DNA of 64,000 nucleotides, from assembly GCA_016719605.1 (NCBI GenBank), contig JADJYW010000006.1, positions 62,001 to 126,000 on the forward strand, read 5' to 3'. Shown in pieces: positions 19,933-28,998 of this stretch (positions within the stretch are counted from its first letter, which is position 1; each line of letters starts with the position of its first letter). The position numbers and the translations under genes are program-made. This stretch comes from Lewinellaceae bacterium. Its GTDB lineage: Bacteria; Bacteroidota; Bacteroidia; Chitinophagales; Saprospiraceae. The notes under the pieces were generated by a model. That model was not told the origin of the DNA. It saw nothing but the letters and a program-made list of their open reading frames with translations, and did no database searches.

Positions 19933-20832
19933 ATGTTCAACTTGCCTTTCAAAAAAATAGCCGTGCCTGCCGCCGTGCTGCTGAGCTTCGCACTCGTGTG
20001 GTCGTTTTGGCGTGCCAATGCCGGCACGCCCGCAGTCGAACTTCGTTCCTCTGAAAAAATAAACCTCGCGCTGCGCCGGACAGCCCACCACCTGCTGGCC
20101 GAGGCGGGCGATAGTACCGTGCGCATACCGCCTGTGCAACAAACCGGCCCGGGTACCTGGCTCGTCCGCTTCGAACGCCCGTTCGATTACGACCGGCTGC
20201 CGGTACTGCTGCAAGCATCCTTCGACTTGCACAACATCCAAGAAACCTGTGATGTGGCCGTATTGCGCTGCGCCGACAGCGAACTGCAACTGGGCTACAA
20301 CTCGCAGGATTACGTTCAAAACAACGCCGTTCCCTGCGGCGGGCGCGATGCAGAGGACGGGTGCTACAACCTGCAGGTCACTTTTGCTGCACAACCACCG
20401 CAAAGGCCCCTCTTCCCCCCCGGCATGCCGGGACTTTTATTGCTGGGCGGCTTGCTCGTTGCGGTCGTTTGGGCCAGAAAAAGACGCCGCACCGTGCTGC
20501 GCTCCGACCCTGAAACCACTGCCGGCGAAATCCCGTGGCAGGTATTTGGTCATTCGCGGCTCGATGTGGCCAACCAACTGCTCCTGTGCGGCGCGGCGCG
20601 CCACGAACTCACCTATCGGGAAGCCAAATTATTGCACCTGTTTGCCGGCAACCCCAACCAACTGCTCGAACGCGGACACATCCTGCAGCAGGTTTGGGCC
20701 GATGAGGGGGTACTGGTGGGCCGCAGTGTGGACGTGTTTGTATCCCGCCTGCGCAAATTGCTGCGGGGTGATCCGTCGGTGCGGATAGTAGCGGTGCATG
20801 GCGTGGGATACCGGCTGGAAGTGGGTGGTTAG
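19933..20832 (+). CDS. Membrane-anchored winged-helix regulator (OmpR/ToxR-type DNA-binding domain at C-terminus)
   Basis: A 299-residue one-component regulator. An N-terminal transmembrane helix (about 10-28) leads into a periplasmic domain (about 30-160) with four cysteines (C106, C113, C135, C144) that could form disulphides. A second helix (165-183, GLLLLGGLLVAVVW) is followed by an arginine-rich stop and a cytoplasmic winged-helix domain (203-298): the recognition region is SVDVFVSRLRKLL and the wing ends VHGVGYRLE, as in the trans_reg_C/OmpR family. The order is reversed with respect to ToxR/CadC, where the DNA-binding domain is N-terminal; this arrangement is seen in other Bacteroidota. 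The stimulus is unknown. There is no partner kinase nearby. Confidence 0.85.
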   Translation: MFNLPFKKIAVPAAVLLSFALVWSFWRANAGTPAVELRSSEKINLALRRTAHHLLAEAGDSTVRIPPVQQTGPGTWLVRFERPFDYDRLPVLLQASFDLHNIQETCDVAVLRCADSELQLGYNSQDYVQNNAVPCGGRDAEDGCYNLQVTFAAQPPQRPLFPPGMPGLLLLGGLLVAVVWARKRRRTVLRSDPETTAGEIPWQVFGHSRLDVANQLLLCGAARHELTYREAKLLHLFAGNPNQLLERGHILQQVWADEGVLVGRSVDVFVSRLRKLLRGDPSVRIVAVHGVGYRLEVGG

Positions 20833-20851
20833 GGCAAGTGGGCAAAAGTGC

Positions 20852-21787
20852 TCAGAATGTACGCTGGACATGTACATCGGTAAAAACCTGCTCGTCCGGA
20901 TAATAGATGCCGATGATGTAGCCCTGAGGTTCGGCGTCTTCGCCGGGCTTTTTGTCAAAATAAGGAAAGGAAAAACTGATAGCCGGCCCCTTTTTCCGGG
21001 CCTTCGGTGGCGCCCCGTCGTAAGCGACCATTTGGTCGGAATCCATAAAAAATGGCTTGCGCAGATTTTTGTCGGCCCAGGCTTTTGCCTGCTGGAATGC
21101 ATCCGTGTGATAACGGCTGCTTCGCCCCGATTCCGGGTTGTATTCCCACACGGCTGCTGCATCCGAACCACTTTCCATGCACCACGACAAGATCAGGTTA
21201 TTCCGTTGCCAACCCGTGCCGATCTCCCAATGCCCGCGCGGAATGATATCCCGGAACTCGGTGTGAAAGGCCACCGGCTCCATAATTTCAATAAAAACAC
21301 GTTCAGGAAATTGGTCTTGCCGATCGTTCAGTGCCCTCCGTATGGTAGCGGCCGAACCGTCGCGGATGGCAGCCGATGGTTCGCCAAACACCTGTACGAT
21401 GAGCGCTTTGTCCACCACACCAACCGAAAATTTTTCCAGGCCGGCATTTTGGAGCCGTTCCTGCCAGGCGCGGGCGGTCGCCACTTCGGTTTTGGCGTAT
21501 TCGTGGGCACGCGTCACGGCCTCCACATCCAGCCCCAGACCGTCCACACCTTTTTGCCAGTTCAAAAAAAACTGCACCTCCTGGTCGGCCTTGTCGGCCA
21601 CGGCAGCGCGTTTTTCACCCTTGAACTGCGCCGGCAGATCAAGCATTTTCAGATTGGAAACCTGCACGTCAAATCGGCCCGGGAACTGCTGTTCCAGCCA
21701 GGCCCCGACGGTTTCCGGGGCTGTTTTTTTGCGAAAGCAACTGAAAAGGGAGAGCATGAGAAAAATCCAGGGCGCGTGCCTGACCAT
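20852..21787 (-). CDS. Putative lipoprotein of unknown function
   Basis: Start ATG 21787 gives a lipoprotein signal (MVRHAPWIFLMLSLFSC, lipobox LFSC, Cys at residue 17). The earlier in-frame ATG at 21877 would bury this signal, so I reject it. The mature part (about 290 residues) is mixed alpha/beta without a recognised motif; a segment GHWEIGTGWQRNNLILSWCM is followed by a C-terminal beta region. It is convergent with the regulator gene (19 bp apart). Function unknown. Confidence 0.7.
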   Translation of the reverse strand: MVRHAPWIFLMLSLFSCFRKKTAPETVGAWLEQQFPGRFDVQVSNLKMLDLPAQFKGEKRAAVADKADQEVQFFLNWQKGVDGLGLDVEAVTRAHEYAKTEVATARAWQERLQNAGLEKFSVGVVDKALIVQVFGEPSAAIRDGSAATIRRALNDRQDQFPERVFIEIMEPVAFHTEFRDIIPRGHWEIGTGWQRNNLILSWCMESGSDAAAVWEYNPESGRSSRYHTDAFQQAKAWADKNLRKPFFMDSDQMVAYDGAPPKARKKGPAISFSFPYFDKKPGEDAEPQGYIIGIYYPDEQVFTDVHVQRTF

Positions 21788-22052
21788 TGTTTTTTTACAA
21801 ATGTAGGGCGAGTGCGGCGTTTGGCAAAAAGTGTTGAATTTCCGAAACAGTTGGTAAGCGCGCACGCTATTGGACATTTTCCAAATGCTCCGCAGAGACG
21901 CGGAGTTGTTGTTGTTTAAAAAGTGCCTATCCGCATATTGTACCCGGGTGCGTTGGACGAATGTATGGCCAAACCCCGTTCGGCGAAATCGCGCTCGGCG
22001 GCAGCGGCGAACGGGGCGCTGCGGTATATTTCAAAAAAAAGTCTCCGCCTTT

Positions 22053-22077
22053 GTAATCTTTTTCACCTTCAGGCTAC
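22053..22077 (+). promoter_or_regulatory. Possible ECF-type promoter upstream of sigma factor
   Basis: TGTAATCTTTTT followed 13 nt later by GGCTAC resembles the TGTAAC / CGTCTA pattern of Bacteroidota ECF promoters and lies about 45 bp before the sigma-factor start, suggesting autoregulation. The rest of the 332-bp gap 21788-22119 shows no gene. This is a weak match by eye. Confidence 0.3.
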
Positions 22078-22119
22078 TTATCGGAAAAACAAAACATTCC
22101 AGGCGCCCACAGCATCGCT

Positions 22120-22602
22120 ATGTTGACACCCGAGCATATTTTTTTACAGCAAGTCGAGGCCAATATGGGCATCATCCGAAAGATCGTCCACCTGTATGTG
22201 GAGCATCCGGACGACCGCCGGGACCTGCAGCAGGAAATCCTCTACCAGGCCTGGAAAGCATTCCCGGGATTTCAGGGGCTTTCCAAATTCTCCACCTGGC
22301 TGTATCGCATCAGCCTGAACACCGTGCTCACTTTCCGAAAACGGGAAAGCCGCAGTACGACCGCCCCGCTGGAGGCTGTCGGCCCCGATATAGCCGCACC
22401 CGACGACAGCACTTCGGACAATGCCGAACGCCTGTACCACGCGATCCGACAACTGAAAGAAACCGACCGGGCGCTCATTCTGCTGCACTTTGACGGCTTC
22501 GGCAATGACGAGATTGCAGACATCGCCGGCCTTTCGGCCAATCATGTTGCCGTGAAATTACACCGCATCAAAACCGAACTCACCAAACGCATAAACGCAT
22601 AA
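22120..22602 (+). CDS. ECF-type RNA polymerase sigma factor
   Basis: A 160-residue sigma-70 family protein with only regions 2 and 4. Region 2 spans about 15-75 (DRRDLQQEILYQAWKAF, then FSTWLYRISLN, the -10 recognition helix region). Region 4 spans about 103-155 (LILLHFDGFGNDEIADI then GLSANHVAVKLHRIKTEL, the helix-turn-helix that reads the -35 box). It would direct RNA polymerase to a small regulon. The stop is 3 bp before the next start, and a 2-bp gap follows that gene, so sigma factor, membrane protein and M50 protease form one transcription unit. No anti-sigma factor of the FecR or zinc type is present; the neighbouring membrane protein is the natural candidate. Confidence 0.93.
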   Translation: MLTPEHIFLQQVEANMGIIRKIVHLYVEHPDDRRDLQQEILYQAWKAFPGFQGLSKFSTWLYRISLNTVLTFRKRESRSTTAPLEAVGPDIAAPDDSTSDNAERLYHAIRQLKETDRALILLHFDGFGNDEIADIAGLSANHVAVKLHRIKTELTKRINA

Positions 22603-22605
22603 ATC

Positions 22606-23217
22606 ATGGACATTCAAGAAGCATGGAAAAGCCTGAACGAAGGCCATTTCGCCTCCGGCGAAACCACGCGCCTCGCTGTTGGTGACCTGATGCGCCACCC
22701 CTCGGAGTCGCCCATGGCCAAACTGCGCCGCAATGCCCGGATCAACATGGGGTTTGCCGTGGTTTTTGCGATCCTTTTCGTGGTATTGTTCGCCTTAAAC
22801 CCGCATCCATACATCCGGATTTGCCTCGGAGTATTGATTCTGGCCTACCTCGCGGCAGTTGTTTTCACCGCACTCAAACTGCGCAGCCTGCCTCCGCTCC
22901 CGGATATGAGCGCCCCGCTGCTGACCGTGATGCGGGCCTACCACGACCAGTTGCGTGTCTGGCTGGACTTGCAGGAAAAGGTCGCCTTGTTCATCTATCC
23001 GGTCTCTGTCGTAGGTGGTGGCCTGCTGGGTATCGCCTCGGAGATTGACCTGGACACTGCGCTGCAAAAACCCGCTGTGTGGTGGATACTTGGTGGCGCC
23101 GTGGTCGTAATCACCCCGGCAGCGCACTGGCTGGCCCGGTGGATGGGGAAAATCGCCTTCGGCAAATACCTCGACCAGATCAAAACCAACATAGACGTAC
23201 TGGAAAAATCGGAATAA
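22606..23217 (+). CDS. Four-helix membrane protein in sigma-factor operon (candidate anti-sigma factor)
   Basis: 203 residues. A soluble N-terminal segment of about 45 residues (DIQEAWKSLNEGHF..., with a helical DLMRHPSES stretch) precedes two helices (about 48-66 and 70-88), a loop, and two further helices (about 127-144 and 158-175), with a short cytoplasmic tail ending LEKSE. The architecture - short cytoplasmic N-terminus plus membrane helices directly behind an ECF sigma gene - is that expected of a membrane-bound anti-sigma factor, but there is no recognisable anti-sigma motif. Role by context only. Confidence 0.75.
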   Translation: MDIQEAWKSLNEGHFASGETTRLAVGDLMRHPSESPMAKLRRNARINMGFAVVFAILFVVLFALNPHPYIRICLGVLILAYLAAVVFTALKLRSLPPLPDMSAPLLTVMRAYHDQLRVWLDLQEKVALFIYPVSVVGGGLLGIASEIDLDTALQKPAVWWILGGAVVVITPAAHWLARWMGKIAFGKYLDQIKTNIDVLEKSE

Positions 23218-23219
23218 CC

Positions 23220-24335
23220 ATGAAAATCAAAAAACAGCAACTGATTCAACTCGCGCTCGGCCTGGTTGTCGGCGCCGTTTGCGGCTACGCCGGCATGCAA
23301 TTCAGCAAAGGCATGGGTGATTTTGCCCCGATGGATGGCCCGGTGCAAAAACGGCGACTATCGCCATCGCTTTTTTTCGCCATCTGGTTCGCACTGGCTT
23401 TCCACGAACTGGCGCACTTAGTGACCGGCCTTGGGCAGGGCTTCCGGTTTCAACTGTACGTCGCCGGTTTCCTTGGTATCCGCCGCGACCCGGAAACGGA
23501 GCGCGTCACCCCGTACTGGAATACCGACATGCAACTGTTCGGCGGTGTGGCAGCCACCTTGCCACAGGAAGATTCGCCCGATCTGATCAAACGTTTTGCC
23601 CGGGTAGTGATCGCCGGCCCGCTGGGGTCTTTGGCACTGGCAGCCGGTGGCGGGTTGGCGGGTTGGGCGCTCTCCCACACAGCGGGTGTCGGACTGCGTT
23701 TGCTGGCGGCATTTTTTATCGTCAGCGCGATTACATCGTTCTTCCTGTTTCTGGCCACCACTGTGCCCGGCAGAACCGGTATGTTTTTCACCGACCGGGC
23801 GCGTTACTTCCGCCTGCGGTCGGGCGGAAAAACCGCAGACATCGAGCGGGCGATGCTCGGGTTGGTTGCCCAGGCCCATTCGGGCAAGTCCCTGGCGGAA
23901 CTCAATATGGCCGATGTGGAGGTGGTTCGGCAGGACAAGGACTACGCCGTGTATGCCGATTTGTACGCCTTTTCGCACTATCTCGCTACCGATCAGCCGG
24001 ATATGGCAGTGCAAGTGGCCGAGCGTTTGCACGAGCTGCCCGACGAGATGCCCGCGCTATTTCGGGCCGAGCTGTGGAAAGAAGTGTGTTTTGCCGCTGC
24101 TTATTTGAAAAACGACGCAGCGGCGGCCAATGCCTGGTGGCAAAAAATTGAAAAACAGCTAGCCAAACGCCATGACGTGTCGGCATTGCGGGTCAAATCG
24201 GCGCTTTCGCGTGTAAATGGAGAACCGGTCGAAGCCACGCACCTGGCCCGGACAGCACTGGCTTTGCTGGACAAAAAACCGGTGCTGAACGCCGGCGAAT
24301 TACTGGAGCGGCAGTTGTTGTACACCCTCGTTTAA
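23220..24335 (+). CDS. M50-like membrane metalloprotease (site-2-protease-type motif)
   Basis: 371 residues. The ATG at 23220 follows the previous stop by 2 bp and gives MKIKKQQLIQ plus an N-terminal helix; an in-frame upstream start (23079) lies inside the preceding gene. Membrane helices surround the zinc motif HELAH (62-66) within FHELAHLVTG. A second conserved intramembrane segment is IAGPLGSLALA (131-141). The last 170 residues are soluble and helical, resembling TPR-like repeats. Such proteases can cut membrane anti-sigma factors (regulated intramembrane proteolysis); the operon with an ECF sigma factor suggests that role, though no third zinc ligand of the canonical LDG type was seen. 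Confidence 0.8.
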   Translation: MKIKKQQLIQLALGLVVGAVCGYAGMQFSKGMGDFAPMDGPVQKRRLSPSLFFAIWFALAFHELAHLVTGLGQGFRFQLYVAGFLGIRRDPETERVTPYWNTDMQLFGGVAATLPQEDSPDLIKRFARVVIAGPLGSLALAAGGGLAGWALSHTAGVGLRLLAAFFIVSAITSFFLFLATTVPGRTGMFFTDRARYFRLRSGGKTADIERAMLGLVAQAHSGKSLAELNMADVEVVRQDKDYAVYADLYAFSHYLATDQPDMAVQVAERLHELPDEMPALFRAELWKEVCFAAAYLKNDAAAANAWWQKIEKQLAKRHDVSALRVKSALSRVNGEPVEATHLARTALALLDKKPVLNAGELLERQLLYTLV

Positions 24336-24473
24336 ACACCCCGAAACCCGGGGTGCATCCCCCGGATACCTTTTCTTATCGAATTTCAACCAAAACCTCG
24401 ACGCGTTCTCGTTGTTTTGCATCCGTATTTTTTAACGCCCGTGTGGCTACACATCAAAATCAAACTCTTTATT

Positions 24474-25199
24474 ATGAAAAAAACACTCTTTTCCGCATTT
24501 CTGCTGCTCGTACTCAGCAACTTCGCCACGGCACAGTCGGCCGAGGAAATCATTGCCAAACACATTCGCGCCACCGGCGGCGATAACTGGAGCAAGGTCG
24601 AGGCTGTAAAAATGGAGGCCAATATCGCCTCCGAGTCCGCAGCCGGAATGGCTATTGGCTGGACGATGACCTCCATCCGCAACAAGGCCGCTCGTATGGA
24701 CGTGTCGGTCATGGGCATGAATCAAACCTCCGTCGTCAACGGCGACAAAGGCTGGGCAACCAACCCGTTCATGGGCCAAACCGACCCCGAACCGCTCACC
24801 GCCGACCAGGTAAAATCCATGATGGACCAGACTGATATTGACGGCACCGTCATTGGTTACAAAGAAAAAGGCTACACCGTGGAGTTTGTTGGCAAAGAGG
24901 ATGTGGAGGGCACCGAAGCGCTCAAAATCAAGGTCAACAAAGGCGGCAAAAAGGTCGAATACATCCTGTACGACCCGGAAACGTACTACGAAATCAAGAA
25001 CATCCAGGTAGACGAAGTGGACGGCAAAGAGGTCGAAAGTGCTACGGTATTTTCCAACTTCAAAACCGTGGACGGAATCGTGATGCCGCACTCCCTGCAG
25101 TCGTCCAGCCCGATGATGGGCAACACGACCATTACCCTCACCAAGGTCACGTTCAACCCGACCGTGGATATGACGATGTTTGATATGCCAAAGAAGTAA
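24474..25199 (+). CDS. LolA-like outer membrane lipoprotein-sorting-type protein
   Basis: Start ATG 24474 gives the signal peptide MKKTLFSAFLLLVLSNFATAQ (cleavage after TAQ). The mature protein (about 220 residues) has the shape of the LolA/LolB-like half-barrel: AEEIIAKHIRATGG at the N-terminus, then strands ending VVNGDKGW, IKVNKGGKKVEYILYD and YEIKNIQVDEVDG. In Bacteroidota such paralogues are numerous and usually not the housekeeping LolA; they may carry lipids or lipoproteins across the periplasm. It is 138 bp downstream of the M50 gene and could belong to the sigma-factor regulon. Confidence 0.78.
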   Translation: MKKTLFSAFLLLVLSNFATAQSAEEIIAKHIRATGGDNWSKVEAVKMEANIASESAAGMAIGWTMTSIRNKAARMDVSVMGMNQTSVVNGDKGWATNPFMGQTDPEPLTADQVKSMMDQTDIDGTVIGYKEKGYTVEFVGKEDVEGTEALKIKVNKGGKKVEYILYDPETYYEIKNIQVDEVDGKEVESATVFSNFKTVDGIVMPHSLQSSSPMMGNTTITLTKVTFNPTVDMTMFDMPKK

Positions 25200-25232
25200 A
25201 CGTACGCGATCACGGACGATACGTTCGAGATT

Positions 25233-25414
25233 AGAGGCTGTCTCATAAGTCCGCACCGTATTGCGCCGTTGACAGGCGAATTCATTTTTTGACAGGATAA
25301 AAAGGATTTACAGGATTTTCGGCGACGGAGTCGCCTCATTTATCCTGTAAATCTTGTAAATCCTGTCTGAAAAAAATCAATTCCCGTCAAAGCCATGCTT
25401 TTGAGACAGCCTCT
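25233..25414 (+). repeat. Terminal-inverted-repeat element, copy 2 (182 bp)
   Basis: Ends AGAGGCTGTCTCA / TGAGACAGCCTCT are perfect terminal inverted repeats. The interior carries GTCCGCACCGTATTGCGC, a GACAGGAT...ATCCTGTC palindrome around a GGCGACGGAGTCGCC stem, and TTCCCGTCAAAGCCATGC. It differs from copy 3 at one base. It lies 34 bp 3' of the LolA-like gene. No transposase; MITE-like or a transcribed 3' structure. Small ORFs inside it are not genes. Confidence 0.9.
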
Positions 25415-25545
25415 GACGCACCCCCACGACACACGAAGAAACAAGAGGCTCACAGCGGTTTTCTAAAACATGCTCTGTGGGCCTTTTTTTTGCTCCGTGC
25501 GCCGCAGGCAAAAATTCCCTGTCATCAACAAAACAAAAGCAATCT

Positions 25546-28500
25546 ATGAAGCACACGCTGCTCTTTGTTTCCCTGGCAATCGTTGCGCTGCATTCCGGCG
25601 CTGTTGCCCAAACCAGTCTCACCTCTTCAACCTTCGGCGCCATCGAGGCCCGCAACATCGGGCCGGCCGTCATGAGCGGCCGTATCACCGCCATCGAGGG
25701 CGTGCCTACAGACCCAAAAGTGCTCTATGTGGGTACCGCCGGCGGCGGTATATGGAAATCCAGCACCGCCGGCATGACCTTCGAGCCGGTATTTGAAAAG
25801 TACCCGCAATCCATTGGCGCCATGGCCATTGACCCAGCCAACCCCAACGTAGTGTGGGTGGGCACGGGCGAAAGCAACATGCGCAACAGCGTAGCCATTG
25901 GCCTCGGCATCTACCGGACTTCCGACGGTGGACGCAACTGGAGCCGCATGGGGCTTGAAAAAAGTGAGCACATTTCCAAAATCATCGTCCACCCCACACA
26001 ACCGAATACGGTCTTCGTTGCCGTGCCCGGCCCGTTGTGGAGCGACAGCCCCGACCGCGGCCTGTACAAAACCACCGACGGCGGCAAAACCTGGGAAAAA
26101 ATCCTGTACACCGACGAAAAAACCGGCTGCGCCGACATTATCCAGGACCCGCGCAACCCCAACGTGCTGCTGGCTTCTATGTGGCAAGTGCGTCGCACGC
26201 CCTACTCGTTCGCTTCCGGCGGCCCCGGCAGCGCTCTGCACAAAAGCACCGACGGCGGCAAAACCTGGCGTAAAATCACCAACGGACTGCCCACCGGCGC
26301 ATTTGGCCGCATCGCGCTGGCGCTGGCGCCCAGTGCGCCCGACAACGTATTTGCCATCGTGGAAAGCGAAAACACCAGCCTGCTCATTTCCGCCGACGGC
26401 GGCGAAAGTTGGAAACACCAAAGCGCCACCTCCAATGTGACCGCCCGGCCGTTTTATTTCAGCACCCTCGTCGTGGATCCCAAAGACCCCAAGCGCGTCT
26501 ATCGCCCGGCTTTTTCGCTGTCTATCAGCACCGACGGCGGCTATGCCTTTTCCGACGGCGGCGGCAGCAGCGGCTGGGTACACTCCGACCACCATGCCCT
26601 CTGGATCAATCCGAACAGTACCAATCAACTCTACCTCGGCACCGACGGCGGTGTGTACATGAGCCTCGACTACGGCGTTTCCTGGGCACACCTGAAAAAC
26701 CTGCCCGTGTCGCAGTTTTACCAGGTGGCTGCCGACGACCAGGCGCCCTATCAGGTGTACGGCGGTTTGCAGGACAACGGCTCCTGGCGCGGCCCCTCCC
26801 AGAGCAAGGGCGGCATCGAAAACCGCGACTGGGAACCGCTCAACGGCGGCGACGGCTTTTGGGTGCAACCCGACGCAACCAACCCGGATATCGTGTTTGC
26901 TGAAAGCCAGGGAGGCAATATCAACCGCGTCAATTTGAAAACCGGGCAAAACAAATTTGTCCAGCCTCAGGAGCAAAAAGGTGACCCCAAGTACCGCTGG
27001 AACTGGAACACACCTCTGGTGCGCAGCACGGCCAACCCCGCCGCGCTCTACTGCGGCGCGCAGTTTTTGTTCAAAACCACCGACCGCGGCAACACCTGGA
27101 CGCGTATTTCCCCCGACCTGACCACCAACGACACCATCAAACAAAAACAGTACGCCAGCGGCGGCCTCACGGTGGACAATACCTCCGCCGAAAACCACTG
27201 CACGATCTACTCCATCGGCCCCTCGCCGCTGGACGAAAACCTGATTTTTGTGGGCACCGACGACGGCAACATCCAGGTTACCCGCGACGGCGGCAAAACC
27301 TGGACGCTCCTTTCCCAAAACATACCCGGCGTACCAAAGGGTACCTGGGTGAGCCGCGTAACCGCCAGCCGGCACGACCGCAACCGCGCGTACGCCACAT
27401 TCGACAATCACGCCTACGGCGACATGCGCACCTACGCAGCCCGCACGGACGACGGCGGCAAAACCTGGTCGCTCCTCAGCGGCGGCAGCACCCTGCAAGG
27501 CTACGCCCACGTCCTCATCGAAGACCTGGAAAACCCCGACCTGCTTTTTCTCGGCACCGAATTCGGCCTGTACATCAGCAACGACGGCGGCCAGAACTGG
27601 GTGCAATACAAGTCCAAATTTCCAGAGTATGTGGCTGTGCGCGACCTCGTCATCCAGCCGCGCACCAACGACCTCGTCATCGCTACCCACGGGCGCGGGA
27701 TTTTTATCGTAGACGACATTGCGCCCTTCCGCGGGCTTACCGCCGACTTGTTGCAAAAAAATGTGGCCCTCTTGCGCACACGCCCCACCCCCGTCACCAC
27801 CGGGCACTATGGGCAGGCGTTTCCCAATACCGATGCCTACGTCGGCCCCAATACCCCGGAAAACGCCGTGATCCAGTACTACCTCAAAGACCGCCTGAAT
27901 TCCGGCGACGTGACCATTGAAATTTATGACCCTTCCGGGAAAAAACTGGTTTCCATGCCGGGCACCAAACGCAAGGGGATCAACCTCGTCCGCTGGGACA
28001 TGCGCGCTGCGCCACCCAAAGCCGCCCGGGGAGTGTTGGTGCAAGGCGAATTCGGGGTATACGCGGGCTTCTTCGGCCCGTTGGCCCTGCCCGGTACCTA
28101 TCAGGTGCGGCTCAAGGCTGGTGACTTCACCGACACCGGCACCCTGCAACTCATCCCCGATCCCGTGCAGCCCGACCTCGACTATGCCCGGCGCAGCACC
28201 ATCTCGAAAGAACTGTTCGGACTGGTGGAAGACCTCGGCTTGCTTGTGGCTCAGGTGCAAAGCGCCAAAGACAGCGCCGACCGCCGCGCTACTGTGGTAA
28301 AAGACAAAACCCTGAAAACCAACCTGACCCGGTACAGCGCCGACCTCGAAGCATTTCGCAAAACGCTCACCGAGACCATTGAGTCCAAGGGTATAACCGG
28401 CGAGCAGCAGTTGCGCGCGCGGCTCGGCAGGTTGTATGTATTCACGGAAATGTCCGACGACTTGCCCACCAGTTCAGTGCTGGATCGCAAGGAAGTGGTT

Positions 28501-28707
28501 CGGGAGGAAATACAACAAGCCCGCACCAGAGCCGACGACTTTTTCGGCAAAAAACTGGCGGATATCAACAGCGGCCTGCGCAAGGAAAAACTCGGAGCGA
28601 TTGTGGTACTGGACCGGGCGGCGTTTGAGCGGGGGTATGAGGTGGGCGGAAAGCCGGCCGGTCAGAATTTCCGGTTAGGATCGGGACTTCGTGCGGTGCG
28701 ATTTTGA
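25546..28707 (+). CDS. Secreted sortilin/VPS10-like BNR beta-propeller protein
   Basis: 1053 residues from ATG 25546, which starts a signal peptide (MKHTLLFVSLAIVALHSGAVAQ). Two ten-bladed-type propeller regions follow, made of Asp-box repeats of the pattern SxDGGxTW (for example KTTDGGKTWEKI, KSTDGGKTWRKI, VTRDGGKTWTLL, ISNDGGQNWVQY). The propeller ends with ATHGRGIFIVDDIAPFRG, a hallmark of this large Bacteroidota/Acidobacteriota family. A C-terminal beta-domain and a helical segment with RLY, KLADINSGL follow. These proteins are often called VPS10/sortilin-type or glycosyl hydrolase-like, but no enzymatic residues can be named; ligand binding is the safest role. Single gene flanked on both sides by copies of the 182-bp repeat. 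Confidence 0.88.
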   Translation: MKHTLLFVSLAIVALHSGAVAQTSLTSSTFGAIEARNIGPAVMSGRITAIEGVPTDPKVLYVGTAGGGIWKSSTAGMTFEPVFEKYPQSIGAMAIDPANPNVVWVGTGESNMRNSVAIGLGIYRTSDGGRNWSRMGLEKSEHISKIIVHPTQPNTVFVAVPGPLWSDSPDRGLYKTTDGGKTWEKILYTDEKTGCADIIQDPRNPNVLLASMWQVRRTPYSFASGGPGSALHKSTDGGKTWRKITNGLPTGAFGRIALALAPSAPDNVFAIVESENTSLLISADGGESWKHQSATSNVTARPFYFSTLVVDPKDPKRVYRPAFSLSISTDGGYAFSDGGGSSGWVHSDHHALWINPNSTNQLYLGTDGGVYMSLDYGVSWAHLKNLPVSQFYQVAADDQAPYQVYGGLQDNGSWRGPSQSKGGIENRDWEPLNGGDGFWVQPDATNPDIVFAESQGGNINRVNLKTGQNKFVQPQEQKGDPKYRWNWNTPLVRSTANPAALYCGAQFLFKTTDRGNTWTRISPDLTTNDTIKQKQYASGGLTVDNTSAENHCTIYSIGPSPLDENLIFVGTDDGNIQVTRDGGKTWTLLSQNIPGVPKGTWVSRVTASRHDRNRAYATFDNHAYGDMRTYAARTDDGGKTWSLLSGGSTLQGYAHVLIEDLENPDLLFLGTEFGLYISNDGGQNWVQYKSKFPEYVAVRDLVIQPRTNDLVIATHGRGIFIVDDIAPFRGLTADLLQKNVALLRTRPTPVTTGHYGQAFPNTDAYVGPNTPENAVIQYYLKDRLNSGDVTIEIYDPSGKKLVSMPGTKRKGINLVRWDMRAAPPKAARGVLVQGEFGVYAGFFGPLALPGTYQVRLKAGDFTDTGTLQLIPDPVQPDLDYARRSTISKELFGLVEDLGLLVAQVQSAKDSADRRATVVKDKTLKTNLTRYSADLEAFRKTLTETIESKGITGEQQLRARLGRLYVFTEMSDDLPTSSVLDRKEVVREEIQQARTRADDFFGKKLADINSGLRKEKLGAIVVLDRAAFERGYEVGGKPAGQNFRLGSGLRAVRF

Positions 28708-28780
28708 TAAAGGCTTCGCGCATATTCTCCGCTGCGTTTTTTTCGCTGCGGAGAATATGCGGCGCGGAGTTTTAGTTTTC

Positions 28781-28962
28781 AGAGGCTGTCTCATAAGTCC
28801 GCACCGTATTGCGCGGTTGACAGGCGAATTCATTTTTTGACAGGATAAAAAGGATTTACAGGATTTTCGGCGACGGAGTCGCCTCATTTATCCTGTAAAT
28901 CTTGTAAATCCTGTCTGAAAAAAATCAATTCCCGTCAAAGCCATGCTTTTGAGACAGCCTCT
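28781..28962 (+). repeat. Terminal-inverted-repeat element, copy 3 (182 bp)
   Basis: Same length and sequence as copy 2 except one base (GCGCGG for GCGCCG). It lies 74 bp 3' of the BNR propeller gene, in the same orientation relative to the upstream gene as copies 2, 4 and 5. The near identity implies recent copying or conversion. Confidence 0.9.
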
Positions 28963-28998
28963 GATATCTCGTCGTGTATTGAACGAGCCCTCCTGCTT

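Noticed and set aside
25255..25400. Small open frames (MRRLRRRKSCKSF... type) inside the 180-bp elements
   Set aside because: The same peptide appears in several copies because the repeat is conserved, and it is read from the palindrome; no start signal or independent conservation.
25627..28260. An 877-residue open frame on the minus strand, antisense to the BNR propeller gene
   Set aside because: It is the shadow of a G+C-rich coding strand: low-complexity, rich in Val/Gly/Ala/His, no domain, while the plus strand has clear Asp-box repeats.
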